From the NCBI GenBank assembly GCA_035430005.1, contig DAOMFV010000004.1, positions 1 through 64,000 on the forward strand: 64,000 nucleotides of DNA. Reading direction: 5' to 3'. Positions 44,760 to 52,926 of the stretch are shown piece after piece. The notes beneath the pieces were generated by a model. It worked only from the letters and a program-made list of their open reading frames with translations, was not told where the DNA came from and ran no database searches. The stretch is from JAEUIE01 sp035430005 (lineage in GTDB: Bacteria; Planctomycetota; Planctomycetia; Gemmatales; HRBIN36). Within the stretch, counting starts at the first letter, position 1. The number at the start of each line of letters is the position of its first letter. A program made the position numbers and the translations under genes.

Positions 44760-46346
44760 ATGGAAAACCTCGACTTCAGCAAACTCATGGCAGGCGGCGT
44801 CCTTTTCGGACTCATTGCAGGCTTCTGGACCAAGATTAAGGCGTTGCTCTGGCGCGCCGTGAGTGTGCTCGTCCAGCACATCGAAATCCCCAGCGAATCA
44901 GCCCACACTGCGGTGATCTCGCACTTGGTGAAGAACTTCAAGATCTCCCGGTACTACGATCACATGTACGGGGCCATGTACGAACACACCCGTGATGGGA
45001 ACTTCGGACTGGTGCCTTACGAACTCTTTGGTTCACGTTCGGTCGTTTTCTGGAAAGGCTGGATACCGTTCTTCTTCAATAACGAAATTGAACGCAAGAG
45101 CCGGATTGGCAAAGGTGATACTGGCAGCTCCAGCAGTAGCAGCAGCGATGCGACGAAGGTCTACTCGACCATCACTTTCATCCGTGGTACGCTCGATGTG
45201 GAAGCGATCATCCGTGAAGCCTGTGCCGAGATGAACAAGCTGACCTGGCATGCCAGCACCGAGCAGGAGAAAGCCAAGAACCGCTTCGTCATCCACTTCG
45301 TTCCCAAGCGAGGCAGCGATGACGACGACTATGGCTCCGACAGTAACGGCTTGCCTTGGTACCAGACGAACTCGTACCGACTGCTCGCCCACGGGCCTGA
45401 TCAGTTGGGTAAGGCTGGGCTGCACAATGGAAAAGCTCTGGAGAACCTGATCTTCCCAAGCAGGGTGAAAGACCTGCTGCGCGAGATCGAGATGTGGCGG
45501 GGCAGCAAGGACTGGTACCGTCATCGCAGCATTCCCTGGAAACGGGGCTGGCTGCTCTATGGCCCTCCAGGTACCGGCAAGACTGCTCTCGCTCGCGCCT
45601 TTGCGGAAGATCTGAACATGCCCATCTACGTCTTTAACCTGGCGGAGATGAGCAACCAGGACCTCATCAAAAGTTGGAATGATATGCTCGTGAACGTGCC
45701 TTGCATCGCGCTCATCGAGGATATCGACAACGTCTTCCATGGCCGCGAGAACGTCTCACGGAAGAACCAGGGCATGCAGATCATGATGCCCAGCCAGCAG
45801 AAGAACGACCACGACCATGGGGATCGGCCACGCCCTATGACCCCGCTGACGTTCGACTGCCTGCTGAACTGCATCGATGGCGTGGAGCGTTCCGATGGCA
45901 TCTTCACCATCGTGACGACCAACGACATTACGAAGGTCGATCCTGCGATGGGTCAGCCTCGGCAACTGCCGGATGGTTCCACCGAGTTCATTTCCACCCG
46001 CCCCGGTCGTATCGACAAAGCAGTGGAACTGACCTACATGGAGCCAGCCAACAAGAAGGCGATGGCCAATCGCATCCTGAACGAGTACCCCGATAAGCTG
46101 GCAGAGATGCTGGCCTTCGTGGACAAGTTCGCTGACCTGCAGGAAACCCCTGCCCAGTTCCAGGAACGCTGTGCCCAGATCGCCCTGGCCTGCTTCTGGA
46201 AGGAGAAAGAAGAGCTGGCTCGCGCTAAGAAGCTGCTGGCTGACCCGGAAGATGCCTCAACGACGGAAACGGTGATGGACTTGGCTCCGGTGATGCAGGG
46301 TAAGACTATTCCGAAGGCGAAGTTGATGGAGTGGGTGAAGTTCTAA
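44760..46346 (+). CDS. Bcs1-like AAA ATPase with N-terminal membrane segment
   Basis: The 528-residue protein has a hydrophobic N-terminus (about 9-35), a Bcs1-N-like region (about 45-210, interrupted by a Ser run and Asp-rich loops) and an AAA domain: RGWLLYGPPGTGKTALARA (P-loop 268-275), CIALIEDIDNVF (Walker B), LTFDCLLNCIDGV and TTNDITKVDPA, RPGRIDKAVEL (arginine finger). The mitochondrial Bcs1 protein translocates the folded Rieske protein; bacterial homologues are not assigned. No Rieske protein or bc-type complex gene is nearby, so a different client is possible. It is a single-gene unit with a hairpin after the stop. Confidence 0.87.
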   Translation: MENLDFSKLMAGGVLFGLIAGFWTKIKALLWRAVSVLVQHIEIPSESAHTAVISHLVKNFKISRYYDHMYGAMYEHTRDGNFGLVPYELFGSRSVVFWKGWIPFFFNNEIERKSRIGKGDTGSSSSSSSDATKVYSTITFIRGTLDVEAIIREACAEMNKLTWHASTEQEKAKNRFVIHFVPKRGSDDDDYGSDSNGLPWYQTNSYRLLAHGPDQLGKAGLHNGKALENLIFPSRVKDLLREIEMWRGSKDWYRHRSIPWKRGWLLYGPPGTGKTALARAFAEDLNMPIYVFNLAEMSNQDLIKSWNDMLVNVPCIALIEDIDNVFHGRENVSRKNQGMQIMMPSQQKNDHDHGDRPRPMTPLTFDCLLNCIDGVERSDGIFTIVTTNDITKVDPAMGQPRQLPDGSTEFISTRPGRIDKAVELTYMEPANKKAMANRILNEYPDKLAEMLAFVDKFADLQETPAQFQERCAQIALACFWKEKEELARAKKLLADPEDASTTETVMDLAPVMQGKTIPKAKLMEWVKF

Positions 46347-46368
46347 TGGGATGATAAACAACATGAGA

Positions 46369-46390
46369 GCCCGGAACAGTTGTTCCGGGC
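46369..46390 (+). terminator. Hairpin after the AAA ATPase gene
   Basis: A perfect 9-bp stem (GCCCGGAAC / GTTCCGGGC) with an AGTT loop lies 22 nt after the stop. The following ACTTATCTT is only weakly T-rich. Confidence 0.6.
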
Positions 46391-46436
46391 ACTTATCTTA
46401 GGCTATACTGGTAACGACATTGCATGGTGAATACTG

Positions 46437-46829
46437 ATGCAGAAAACTCCAGCATGGTGGATATGTTTTTGGCTTTCGTTCATGGTCAGCCTTGCAGTTC
46501 AACAAGTCTACTGCTGGCGTGAGGGTGTTATGTACCTGACCAATGGGCATGGTCCACTAACAGGCTGGCCTGGTGGCCAAATATCGACTCAGACAGTTAC
46601 TCTTTTCGGGACGACTATCTATCAAGCGAGAATCAAGCACTCTGGGAACGTAGAAACACTCCTTGATGAAGGTGATTCACACTATGGAAGATACTTACAT
46701 CTCTACTTTGCGATAGGGTTCTTCGGCATCACAATAATCGGAGCGAGAGTCTACAAGGGCTGGAAGCACAGGTTTAAGGTAGTCCCTTCGGGACCAGGGA
46801 ATACCGATCATACCACCACCCAGGACTGA
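46437..46829 (+). CDS. Small two-helix membrane protein of unknown function
   Basis: The 130-residue product has two hydrophobic segments (about 6-25 and 84-103) with an extracytoplasmic loop of about 60 residues. No family is recognised. The last fifteen residues (VVPSGPGNTDHTTTQD) are encoded by the hairpin-array repeat that begins at 46782, so the C-terminus has probably been altered by repeat insertion. Start ATG 46437 has no strong Shine-Dalgarno. Confidence 0.55.
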   Translation: MQKTPAWWICFWLSFMVSLAVQQVYCWREGVMYLTNGHGPLTGWPGGQISTQTVTLFGTTIYQARIKHSGNVETLLDEGDSHYGRYLHLYFAIGFFGITIIGARVYKGWKHRFKVVPSGPGNTDHTTTQD

Positions 46830-46864
46830 AGTCCTGGTCTATTGCTGGTGATCCTTTCAGGATC
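46782..46864. repeat. Array of short hairpins with TTC or GAA loops
   Basis: Three hairpins are spaced along 83 nt: GTCCC-TTC-GGGAC (46782-46794), CCAGGAC-TGAA-GTCCTGG (46820-46837) and GATCCT-TTC-AGGATC (46850-46864). The same kind of TTC-loop hairpin recurs at 60913-60927 and 60993-61005. Confidence 0.7.
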
Positions 46865-46876
46865 ATAGTTGTGTAA

Positions 46877-48148
46877 CTACGCCGCCACCACCGGCATCAC
46901 GTACGGCCCCTTCGGAATCACTGCCAAACTCGCATTCGGGCCATACTCTTGCAGACATTCCGCCACCGCTGCTTCTACCGTCGGGGCTGAACTCACATGG
47001 CACTGTTTTAGCGTCTCCGAATTGAGGCCATCGCTGACGACCTTCACCTTGCACTGCCGCAGCACCTTGGCCATCTCTTCGAGTTGCCACTGGTCCATCA
47101 CGAAGTAGTCCTTGCCCATGATGCGTTCGATGAAGACATCGAGGTTAGGGTTATCCTTGATGAGGAACTGAAACTCCGGGCTGCCGATACCTTCGCTTAA
47201 GGAAGCAGCCAGGATGATGGTGCCGCCTTTCTTGACGATGGGCAGCGCGCCGGTAAGGCCTTTGACAGCCTGGTACCAGGTCGTATCGAGGGGGTAGCCT
47301 GCACAACTGGTGACGACGACATCGACCGCAGCGGGGAGCGAGGTCTTCACCACCTGTTCGCAGAAGAGGACGCCTTCCATCCAGGCGACGACCATATCGC
47401 CAGCCCCGACCCACGTCACCTTGCGATCGCCATCCAGGCAGACGTTGACGATGAAATCGCACCCCGCCTGCTTGGCGATGTAGGTGTTTTCTTCATGCAC
47501 CGGGTTGCCATCGAGGATGCCACAATCAGCATTAGGGTTCTCAAGGAACATGGGCCCATGCCAGACTTTGACAGTTTCCAGGGCAACAATGCCGGGACAG
47601 ATAACCTTGCGCCCACCGGAGTAGCCGGCCATCAGATGTGGCTCGATCAGGCCGGTGGTGATCTTGAGTTCCGCTTCCATGTAACGCTTATCGATCCACA
47701 TCGGCACCCCACGAGGGGATTCACCGAGGTAGACATGCTCATCAGGCCGTTTGCCGAAATGATTCTCGATGCGGTAGTTCTGCATGATCTCGGCACCGAC
47801 CATCTCTTCGAGTTCAGCTCCTTCATTAGGGCGATGCAACCCGGTGGCGATGAGAATGCAGATCTTGTCCCTCGCAATACCGCTGGCTTCCAGTGTCTTG
47901 AGCAGCGGCGGCAGGATCAACTTGTTCGGCACCGGTCGGGTAACATCGCAGATGACGATGCAGGCGGATTTCTTCCCCTTGGCTAGTTCTGCGAGCGGCC
48001 GAGTGCCAATGGGTTTGTTGATCGCCTGCTCGATGGCCTGTGCCGGGTTCTCCAGCGGTGGAGCCGGCTTGATCTTGAGCGGCCCCTGGCAATGATCAGG
48101 CAGATCAACCCAGAGTCCGGTGCGGCCATAGTCAAGTTTGATACGCAT
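46877..48148 (-). CDS. larA: LarA-family (nickel-pincer) racemase-like enzyme
   Basis: The 423-residue protein matches LarA, the lactate racemase that uses a covalent nickel-pincer nucleotide. The key residues appear at near-identical spacing to the Lactobacillus enzyme: His105 (ATGLHR), His171 (EPHLMAGYSGG), Lys181 (GRKVICPG, the residue that carries the cofactor) and His197 (VWHGP). Conserved DVTRPVP near 68-74 also fits. Related homologues act on other 2-hydroxyacids, so the substrate is open. The cofactor genes larB, larC and larE are not in the window, so the cofactor must be made from elsewhere in the genome. Confidence 0.88.
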   Translation of the reverse strand: MRIKLDYGRTGLWVDLPDHCQGPLKIKPAPPLENPAQAIEQAINKPIGTRPLAELAKGKKSACIVICDVTRPVPNKLILPPLLKTLEASGIARDKICILIATGLHRPNEGAELEEMVGAEIMQNYRIENHFGKRPDEHVYLGESPRGVPMWIDKRYMEAELKITTGLIEPHLMAGYSGGRKVICPGIVALETVKVWHGPMFLENPNADCGILDGNPVHEENTYIAKQAGCDFIVNVCLDGDRKVTWVGAGDMVVAWMEGVLFCEQVVKTSLPAAVDVVVTSCAGYPLDTTWYQAVKGLTGALPIVKKGGTIILAASLSEGIGSPEFQFLIKDNPNLDVFIERIMGKDYFVMDQWQLEEMAKVLRQCKVKVVSDGLNSETLKQCHVSSAPTVEAAVAECLQEYGPNASLAVIPKGPYVMPVVAA

Positions 48149-48219
48149 GGAGGTTATCTCGGCTTTCCTTGATCATTCAATGTTACACTACACCATGACT
48201 CTGACGCAAAGGGGCTACC

Positions 48220-48693
48220 ATGAAATGTAGACAACGGCTGCTGGAAGGAATTGTCTTTGGCATCATTATTAGCTTACTCGGCGGCTTGCTGGGGGTAATT
48301 TCGGCAAGGATACTCTATGCCACTCGCCATCAAGAAGTACTCTGGGATACACATGTGCAAGGAAGCGGAGGATTTGCAATGGTGCAAAAGGAGAACAAAC
48401 TCGAAGGCAACTCGGGCAGTAGAGAGACGTTTGATGGCCAAGTTGTTTCTGAATGCTTCAGTTGGATTTGCAAGAGGCCTGATGAGTACCGTGGAGTGAA
48501 AGACTTTAAACGCATGCTGGTTGGAATCTGTTCTTTCACTGGGTGGTTTGTCGGCATCCTGACAGGTATCATCTATTTGATAATCAGTGTAATACTTGGG
48601 CGTTATCAGACTTGGGTGTGCAATCACAAGAATTTGCTGATCTCCAGCATGAACCTAGGCAGCACATTTTCGCCCGAGAGCTTGTCTTTGTGA
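48220..48693 (+). CDS. Two-helix membrane protein of unknown function
   Basis: The 157-residue protein has one N-terminal helix (about 11-33: IVFGIIISLLGGLLGVISARI) and one near residue 101-125 (GICSFTGWFVGILTGIIYLIISVIL), which leaves a central extracytoplasmic loop with two cysteines. No motif is recognised. It lies divergently next to the LarA-type gene. Function cannot be inferred. Confidence 0.6.
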   Translation: MKCRQRLLEGIVFGIIISLLGGLLGVISARILYATRHQEVLWDTHVQGSGGFAMVQKENKLEGNSGSRETFDGQVVSECFSWICKRPDEYRGVKDFKRMLVGICSFTGWFVGILTGIIYLIISVILGRYQTWVCNHKNLLISSMNLGSTFSPESLSL

Positions 48694-48768
48694 TCGAGAA
48701 TAGTGTAGCGCAAATAGCTCGATGAACGGTGACCATTCGATTGCGGGATTGGGGACGACCCACACCAG

Positions 48769-49785
48769 CTACTTTACCATTCCCTGCTTAATCAACTCTT
48801 GTGCAATATGCACCGCATTAGTCGCAGCCCCCTTGCGGAGATTGTCAGCGACGACCCAGATTTGCAAGCCGTGAGGCACGGTGGCATCTTTTCTGACTCG
48901 ACCGACGAAGACTTCATCTCGGTCTTCGGCTTGCAGGGGAGTAGGAACCAAACCGGGTCCGTAGCCATCCATCAGGATAACGCCGGGGGCCTTGCCTAAT
49001 GCCACTTTGGCTTGGTCAACTGTGATAGCTGAGTGGAACTCGATGTTGACTGCTTCGCTGTGACCGGTTCGTACTGGAACCCGCACCGTGGTAGGAGCGA
49101 CTTGGATCGACTCATCGCCCATGATCTTCTTGGTCTCTTTAACCATCTTGGTTTCTTCTTCGCTATAGCCATCCTCACCGAGTTTCCAGTCGTGGGCGAT
49201 GACGTTGCCAGCCAGGCGTTCCATGTGGGCGGAGGGGGCAGGAATGGTCTTTCCCTGACCGAGTGCTGCAACCTGGGCATCGAGATCGAACAGGCCGGTG
49301 GCACCTTTGCCGGAAGAAGCCTGATAGGTGGCGACAACAACACGTTTGATTTTGGCAATGGCATGCAACGGTTGTAGGGCGACAACCATTTGGATCGTGG
49401 AACAGTTGGGGTTGGCGATGATCTTCTTGGGAATGCTCTTCAGGGCGTGGGCATTTACTTCAGGAACCACAAGTGGTACTTCAGGGTCCATACGCCAGGC
49501 GGACGAATTGTCTATTACATAGGCCCCAGCCTTAGCTGCGATCGGGCTCCATTCTTTGCTCACCGACGCGGGCGTACTCGAAAGTACGATGTCGACACCC
49601 TTAAATGCTTCAGGTGAAAGGGCTTCGATCCTGTACTGTTTTCCCGCAAACTCCAGGCTCTGCCCGGCACTCCGAGCGGAAGCCAGGAACTTGATTGACT
49701 GATAGGGCAGCTTGCGTTCGAGGACGACTCGACGCATCAACGAACCGACTGCACCGGTGGCACCGACAATCGCTAGATGGGGCAT
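48769..49785 (-). CDS. asd: Aspartate-semialdehyde dehydrogenase
   Basis: The 338-residue enzyme reduces aspartyl phosphate to aspartate semialdehyde with NADPH, on the path to lysine, diaminopimelate, methionine and threonine. The sequence shows the NADP fold IVGATGAVGSLMRRV (5-19), ANPNCSTIQMV with the catalytic Cys (about 127-136), YQASSGKGATGL and the RVPVRTGHSEAV segment with the substrate-binding Arg/His. Length and motifs are typical of the bacterial class. It is divergent from the formaldehyde-activating enzyme gene. Confidence 0.97.
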   Translation of the reverse strand: MPHLAIVGATGAVGSLMRRVVLERKLPYQSIKFLASARSAGQSLEFAGKQYRIEALSPEAFKGVDIVLSSTPASVSKEWSPIAAKAGAYVIDNSSAWRMDPEVPLVVPEVNAHALKSIPKKIIANPNCSTIQMVVALQPLHAIAKIKRVVVATYQASSGKGATGLFDLDAQVAALGQGKTIPAPSAHMERLAGNVIAHDWKLGEDGYSEEETKMVKETKKIMGDESIQVAPTTVRVPVRTGHSEAVNIEFHSAITVDQAKVALGKAPGVILMDGYGPGLVPTPLQAEDRDEVFVGRVRKDATVPHGLQIWVVADNLRKGAATNAVHIAQELIKQGMVK

Positions 49786-50049
49786 CTTTGAATTCTCATT
49801 CAGGCAGGTATGGGAACACTTACTTTAGTAGACAAAAGACAAACAGACAGGTTCGCAGGCTGACAACTGTTTATTCTCTCCCTCCTTTCGGATGTTTTGA
49901 TCAACGACATAAGTAGCACCAGACCGGGGAGGGGGAACCAGGCGACCAGACGAGAGAAGAGGCAGACGAACCAGATTCAGTCTTGCATCCATCTCTCAGG
50001 TTTCTATCGTATCGGCGTAGGTCTGTTTACACTTTTTGGAGTCTGCACC

Positions 50050-50544
50050 ATGTCCATGTACATTGGCGAAGCACTGTGTGGTGATGGTAATGAAGTGGCT
50101 CATATCGATCTCCTTCTTGGCTCCAAAGATGGTCCGGTCGGAACGGCCTTTGCCAACGCTTTGTGCAATCAGTCGAACGGTCATACGAACCTGCTGGCTG
50201 TGCTGGCCCCGAATCTGATCTGCAAGCCCGCCACGGTCATGATCACCAAGGTCACGATCAAGCACATGGATCAGGTCGTTCAGATGTTTGGCCCGGCCCA
50301 GGCGGCAGTGGCGAAAGCGATCACCGATAGTGTTGCCGAGGGAGTTCTCCCTAAGGGTACTGCTGATGAGTTGGTCTGTGTTTGTGGCGTGTTCATTCAC
50401 CCTGCCGCCAAGGACAACAAGAAGATCTACCAGTACAATTACGACGCCACCAAGTTGGCATTGAAGCGCGCCGTAAATGTCGAACCCAAGATCGATGAGA
50501 TCCTGTCGAAGAAGGATAGTGCTAAGCACCCATTCAATGCCTAG
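50050..50544 (+). CDS. fae: Formaldehyde-activating enzyme
   Basis: The start at 50050 gives a 164-residue protein beginning MSMYIGEALCGDGNEVAHIDLLLG, which has the catalytic His (residue 18) of Fae. Fae condenses formaldehyde with tetrahydromethanopterin. TKVTIKHMDQVVQMFGPAQAAVAKAI and GTADELVCVCGVFIHPAA complete the fold and match Fae closely. Planctomycetes commonly carry H4MPT-linked C1 genes, but here no mtdB, mch, fhc or H4MPT biosynthesis gene is nearby. An upstream extension to 49897 is not protein-like. Confidence 0.95.
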   Translation: MSMYIGEALCGDGNEVAHIDLLLGSKDGPVGTAFANALCNQSNGHTNLLAVLAPNLICKPATVMITKVTIKHMDQVVQMFGPAQAAVAKAITDSVAEGVLPKGTADELVCVCGVFIHPAAKDNKKIYQYNYDATKLALKRAVNVEPKIDEILSKKDSAKHPFNA

Positions 50545-50597
50545 TCGTAAGTTATTTCCCTTATTGTGGTTAGGGGTGTAGGTGAACGGCGTGCGCA

Positions 50598-50622
50598 CCC
50601 CCGGCTTGAAGTGAGCCGGGGG
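50598..50622 (+). terminator. GC-rich hairpin downstream of fae
   Basis: A 9-bp stem (CCCCCGGCT / AGCCGGGGG) with a TGAAGTG loop lies 54 nt after the fae stop. It has no T tract, so it could also be a dispersed repeat unit. Confidence 0.55.
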
Positions 50623-50724
50623 CTAAATGTACCTATCTGTAGACAAAAACCTGCTTCCCTGTATCATTTCTACCCAACATCAATCTTGAAAATGAGCGTT
50701 TGCTCGTCTGTGTGAGGCTCTGCG

Positions 50725-50991
50725 ATGGCACATAAAAAGGGACAAGGTTCTACACGGAACGGTCGAGATTCCAACCCACAGTATCGTGGCGTGAAGGTGT
50801 ACGGCGGAGCACACGTGCTGCATGGCGGCATCATCGTTCGTCAGCGTGGCACCCAGTTCCATCCTGGTCATAACGTTGGTTGTGGCAGCGACTATACCCT
50901 GTTCGCCCTCACCGAAGGCACTGTCTATTTCGATCAGAACGGTCGACGGGTGAACGTGAAGGCTGATGAAGTGGCAGGGGCTGCCAAGTAA
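50725..50991 (+). CDS. rpmA: 50S ribosomal protein L27
   Basis: The 88-residue protein has the universal L27 start MAHKKGQGSTRNGRDSN and conserved GGIIVRQRGTQFHPG-NVG. L27 reaches the peptidyl transferase centre and helps tRNA placement. GAGG upstream (spacing 8) supports the start, and there is no N-terminal extension needing processing. rplU, its usual upstream partner, is missing here; an intrinsic terminator ends the gene. Confidence 0.98.
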   Translation: MAHKKGQGSTRNGRDSNPQYRGVKVYGGAHVLHGGIIVRQRGTQFHPGHNVGCGSDYTLFALTEGTVYFDQNGRRVNVKADEVAGAAK

Positions 50992-51042
50992 CACGGCTCT
51001 GCAGGAGCCTCGCCCTCCAGGCGAACCAACGATTCGAGTCAT

Positions 51043-51067
51043 GGGTGGCTAAGAGCCACCCTTTTTT
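51043..51067 (+). terminator. Strong intrinsic terminator just before obgE
   Basis: The perfect 8-bp stem GGGTGGCT / AGCCACCC (51043-51050 and 51054-51061) has an AAG loop and is followed by six T. It ends only 15 nt before the obgE start codon. Confidence 0.92.
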
Positions 51068-51082
51068 GTCGAGTAGTGCCTC

Positions 51083-52168
51083 ATGTTTGTTGATCGTGTG
51101 TTCTTGTTCGTCAAAGGGGGGCATGGCGGTCGGGGCAAAGTCAGCTTCTATCGTGCCAAGTATGTCATGAAGGGGCCGCCCGATGGAGGCGATGGCGGAC
51201 ATGGCGGGAATGTCATCATCAAAGCCATTCCAGGCACCGATAGTCTGGCTGCGGTTTCGCACATCAAGCACTGGAAAGCGGAGAAAGGCGGGGATGGCGG
51301 CGTCAACAACCGCCACGGAGCCAATGGTAAAGATGTTACCATGATTGTTCCGCCCGGCACAGTCATCCGTGATCGTGATCGTGGGCATGTCCTGAAGGAT
51401 TTGACAGATCCCTATGAAGAGATCATCGTCGCCAAGGGCGGCTATGGCGGTCGAGGTAATCGTCACTTTGCTACTTCGATCAACCGTTCACCCCGTGCAG
51501 CCGAACCGGGCGAAGATGGCGAGGAACGGTGGATCGCGCTGGAACTCAAACTCATCGCCGACGTTGGTCTCATTGGTCTGCCTAACGCAGGCAAGTCGAC
51601 CATGCTGAGCCGGTTGTCGCGCGCTCAACCCGAAATTGCAGACTATCCTTTTACCACCAAGTTCCCGAACCTGGGTGTGGTGCAGTTTGGTCATGAACAT
51701 GGATTCGTGCTGGCTGATTTGCCGGGACTGATCGAAGGCGCTCACAGTGGTGTTGGGCTCGGGCTGGAGTTTCTTCGCCATGTGGAGCGTACTCGGGTGT
51801 TGATCCACCTCGTTGAACCGTTCCCCAGCGATGGTTCTGATCCGGTAGCCAACTATTTGGCCATCCGCAAAGAGCTTGATCTGTACAGCAAGGATCTGAC
51901 CAACAAGCCTGAAGTCATCGCCATCAGCAAGTCGGAACTGACCGACAGCGACGAGGTTCGCAAGAAGCTGCAAGAGGAGACGGGCAAGGAAGTGATGGCT
52001 GTCTCGGCTGCGACGGGCCAGGGGCTCTTGATCCTGGTCAACCATGTGATGAAAGTGCTGAAGGAAACCGAGCCTGAACCGGTGGTGAAGGCTCGTCCGA
52101 ATATTCCATTCCCCGAAATGCCCTCAGCCCAGATGCCTACTGCCCAGTTAAATGTCGAGACGCCATGA
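51083..52168 (+). CDS. obgE: GTPase ObgE
   Basis: The 361-residue protein has the glycine-rich Obg domain (1-158: VKGGHGGRGKVSF, GGDGGHGGNVII, KGGYGGRGNRHF) followed by the G domain with GLPNAGKST (G1), DYPFTT (G2), DLPGLIEGA (G3) and a Ser-Ala G5-like region. Obg GTPases act in large-subunit ribosome assembly and stress responses. The C-terminus lacks a TGS-like extension and ends in a Pro-rich tail. It starts 15 nt after a terminator and overlaps coaX by 4 nt. Confidence 0.96.
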   Translation: MFVDRVFLFVKGGHGGRGKVSFYRAKYVMKGPPDGGDGGHGGNVIIKAIPGTDSLAAVSHIKHWKAEKGGDGGVNNRHGANGKDVTMIVPPGTVIRDRDRGHVLKDLTDPYEEIIVAKGGYGGRGNRHFATSINRSPRAAEPGEDGEERWIALELKLIADVGLIGLPNAGKSTMLSRLSRAQPEIADYPFTTKFPNLGVVQFGHEHGFVLADLPGLIEGAHSGVGLGLEFLRHVERTRVLIHLVEPFPSDGSDPVANYLAIRKELDLYSKDLTNKPEVIAISKSELTDSDEVRKKLQEETGKEVMAVSAATGQGLLILVNHVMKVLKETEPEPVVKARPNIPFPEMPSAQMPTAQLNVETP

Positions 52169-52926
52169 AGCAGGCTGATCTAGTCGTGGTCGATGTGGGG
52201 AACAGCGCCTGCAAGGTAGGGCTGGTGCAGGCGGAAGCATTGCTAGACGTACACCATTTCACTCTCGAAGAATGTGCCCATCAACCCTGGCGGCATCGGG
52301 CGGTCCATGAACTGTCGTCAATGAACGTGCCGTGGATCCTCTCCGGTTCCAACCCTCCCATCATCAATAGCTTCGCCAGTTGGCTGACTCGCAAGGGGCA
52401 GGTTCTTCGCATCATCGATTCGGACACGTCGTTGCCCATAAAAATCGATGTGGAGTTCCCGGAACGGGTGGGCCGTGATCGTCTCTTGAATGCCCTGGCT
52501 ATCGAACAAGTTCCCGCCATCATCATCTCAGCTGGTACTGCGGTGACCGTTGATGCTGTGGATAAGGACGGGCGTTTCCTGGGCGGGGCCATCTTCCCCG
52601 GTTTGTACATGATGGCCAAGAGCCTGCACGACTACACCGCCAAGCTGCCGATGATCGATACTCGTTCAACCAGGCCCACGCTGCCCGGCAAGAACACCGA
52701 CCACGCCATGCACGCGGGTATCATTTACGCGGTTCTGGGGGGCATCATCGGCTGTGTCAACGAGATGCTACCTAAGTTAAGTAAGGCTCCATCGCGCAAT
52801 GTGACGATCTACCTGACAGGCGGCGATGGACCGTATGTGCAGTCTGCGCTTCCGTGGCCTGTTATCGCTGTGCCGTCACTGTCGCTGCAGGGAATCATCG
52901 TCGCTTCCCGGACGCTCTCACCATGA
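52165..52926 (+). CDS. coaX: Type III pantothenate kinase
   Basis: The 253-residue enzyme phosphorylates pantothenate in coenzyme A synthesis. Type III features are DVGNSACKVG (ATP-binding, about 9-18), VGRDRLLNALA (about 99-109), ISAGTAVTVDAVD (about 117-129) and GGAIFPGLYMM (about 136-146). The type III class needs a monovalent cation and is insensitive to CoA. The gene overlaps obgE and the GTPase gene downstream by 4 nt each, so all three should be translated together. Confidence 0.95.
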   Translation: MKQADLVVVDVGNSACKVGLVQAEALLDVHHFTLEECAHQPWRHRAVHELSSMNVPWILSGSNPPIINSFASWLTRKGQVLRIIDSDTSLPIKIDVEFPERVGRDRLLNALAIEQVPAIIISAGTAVTVDAVDKDGRFLGGAIFPGLYMMAKSLHDYTAKLPMIDTRSTRPTLPGKNTDHAMHAGIIYAVLGGIIGCVNEMLPKLSKAPSRNVTIYLTGGDGPYVQSALPWPVIAVPSLSLQGIIVASRTLSP

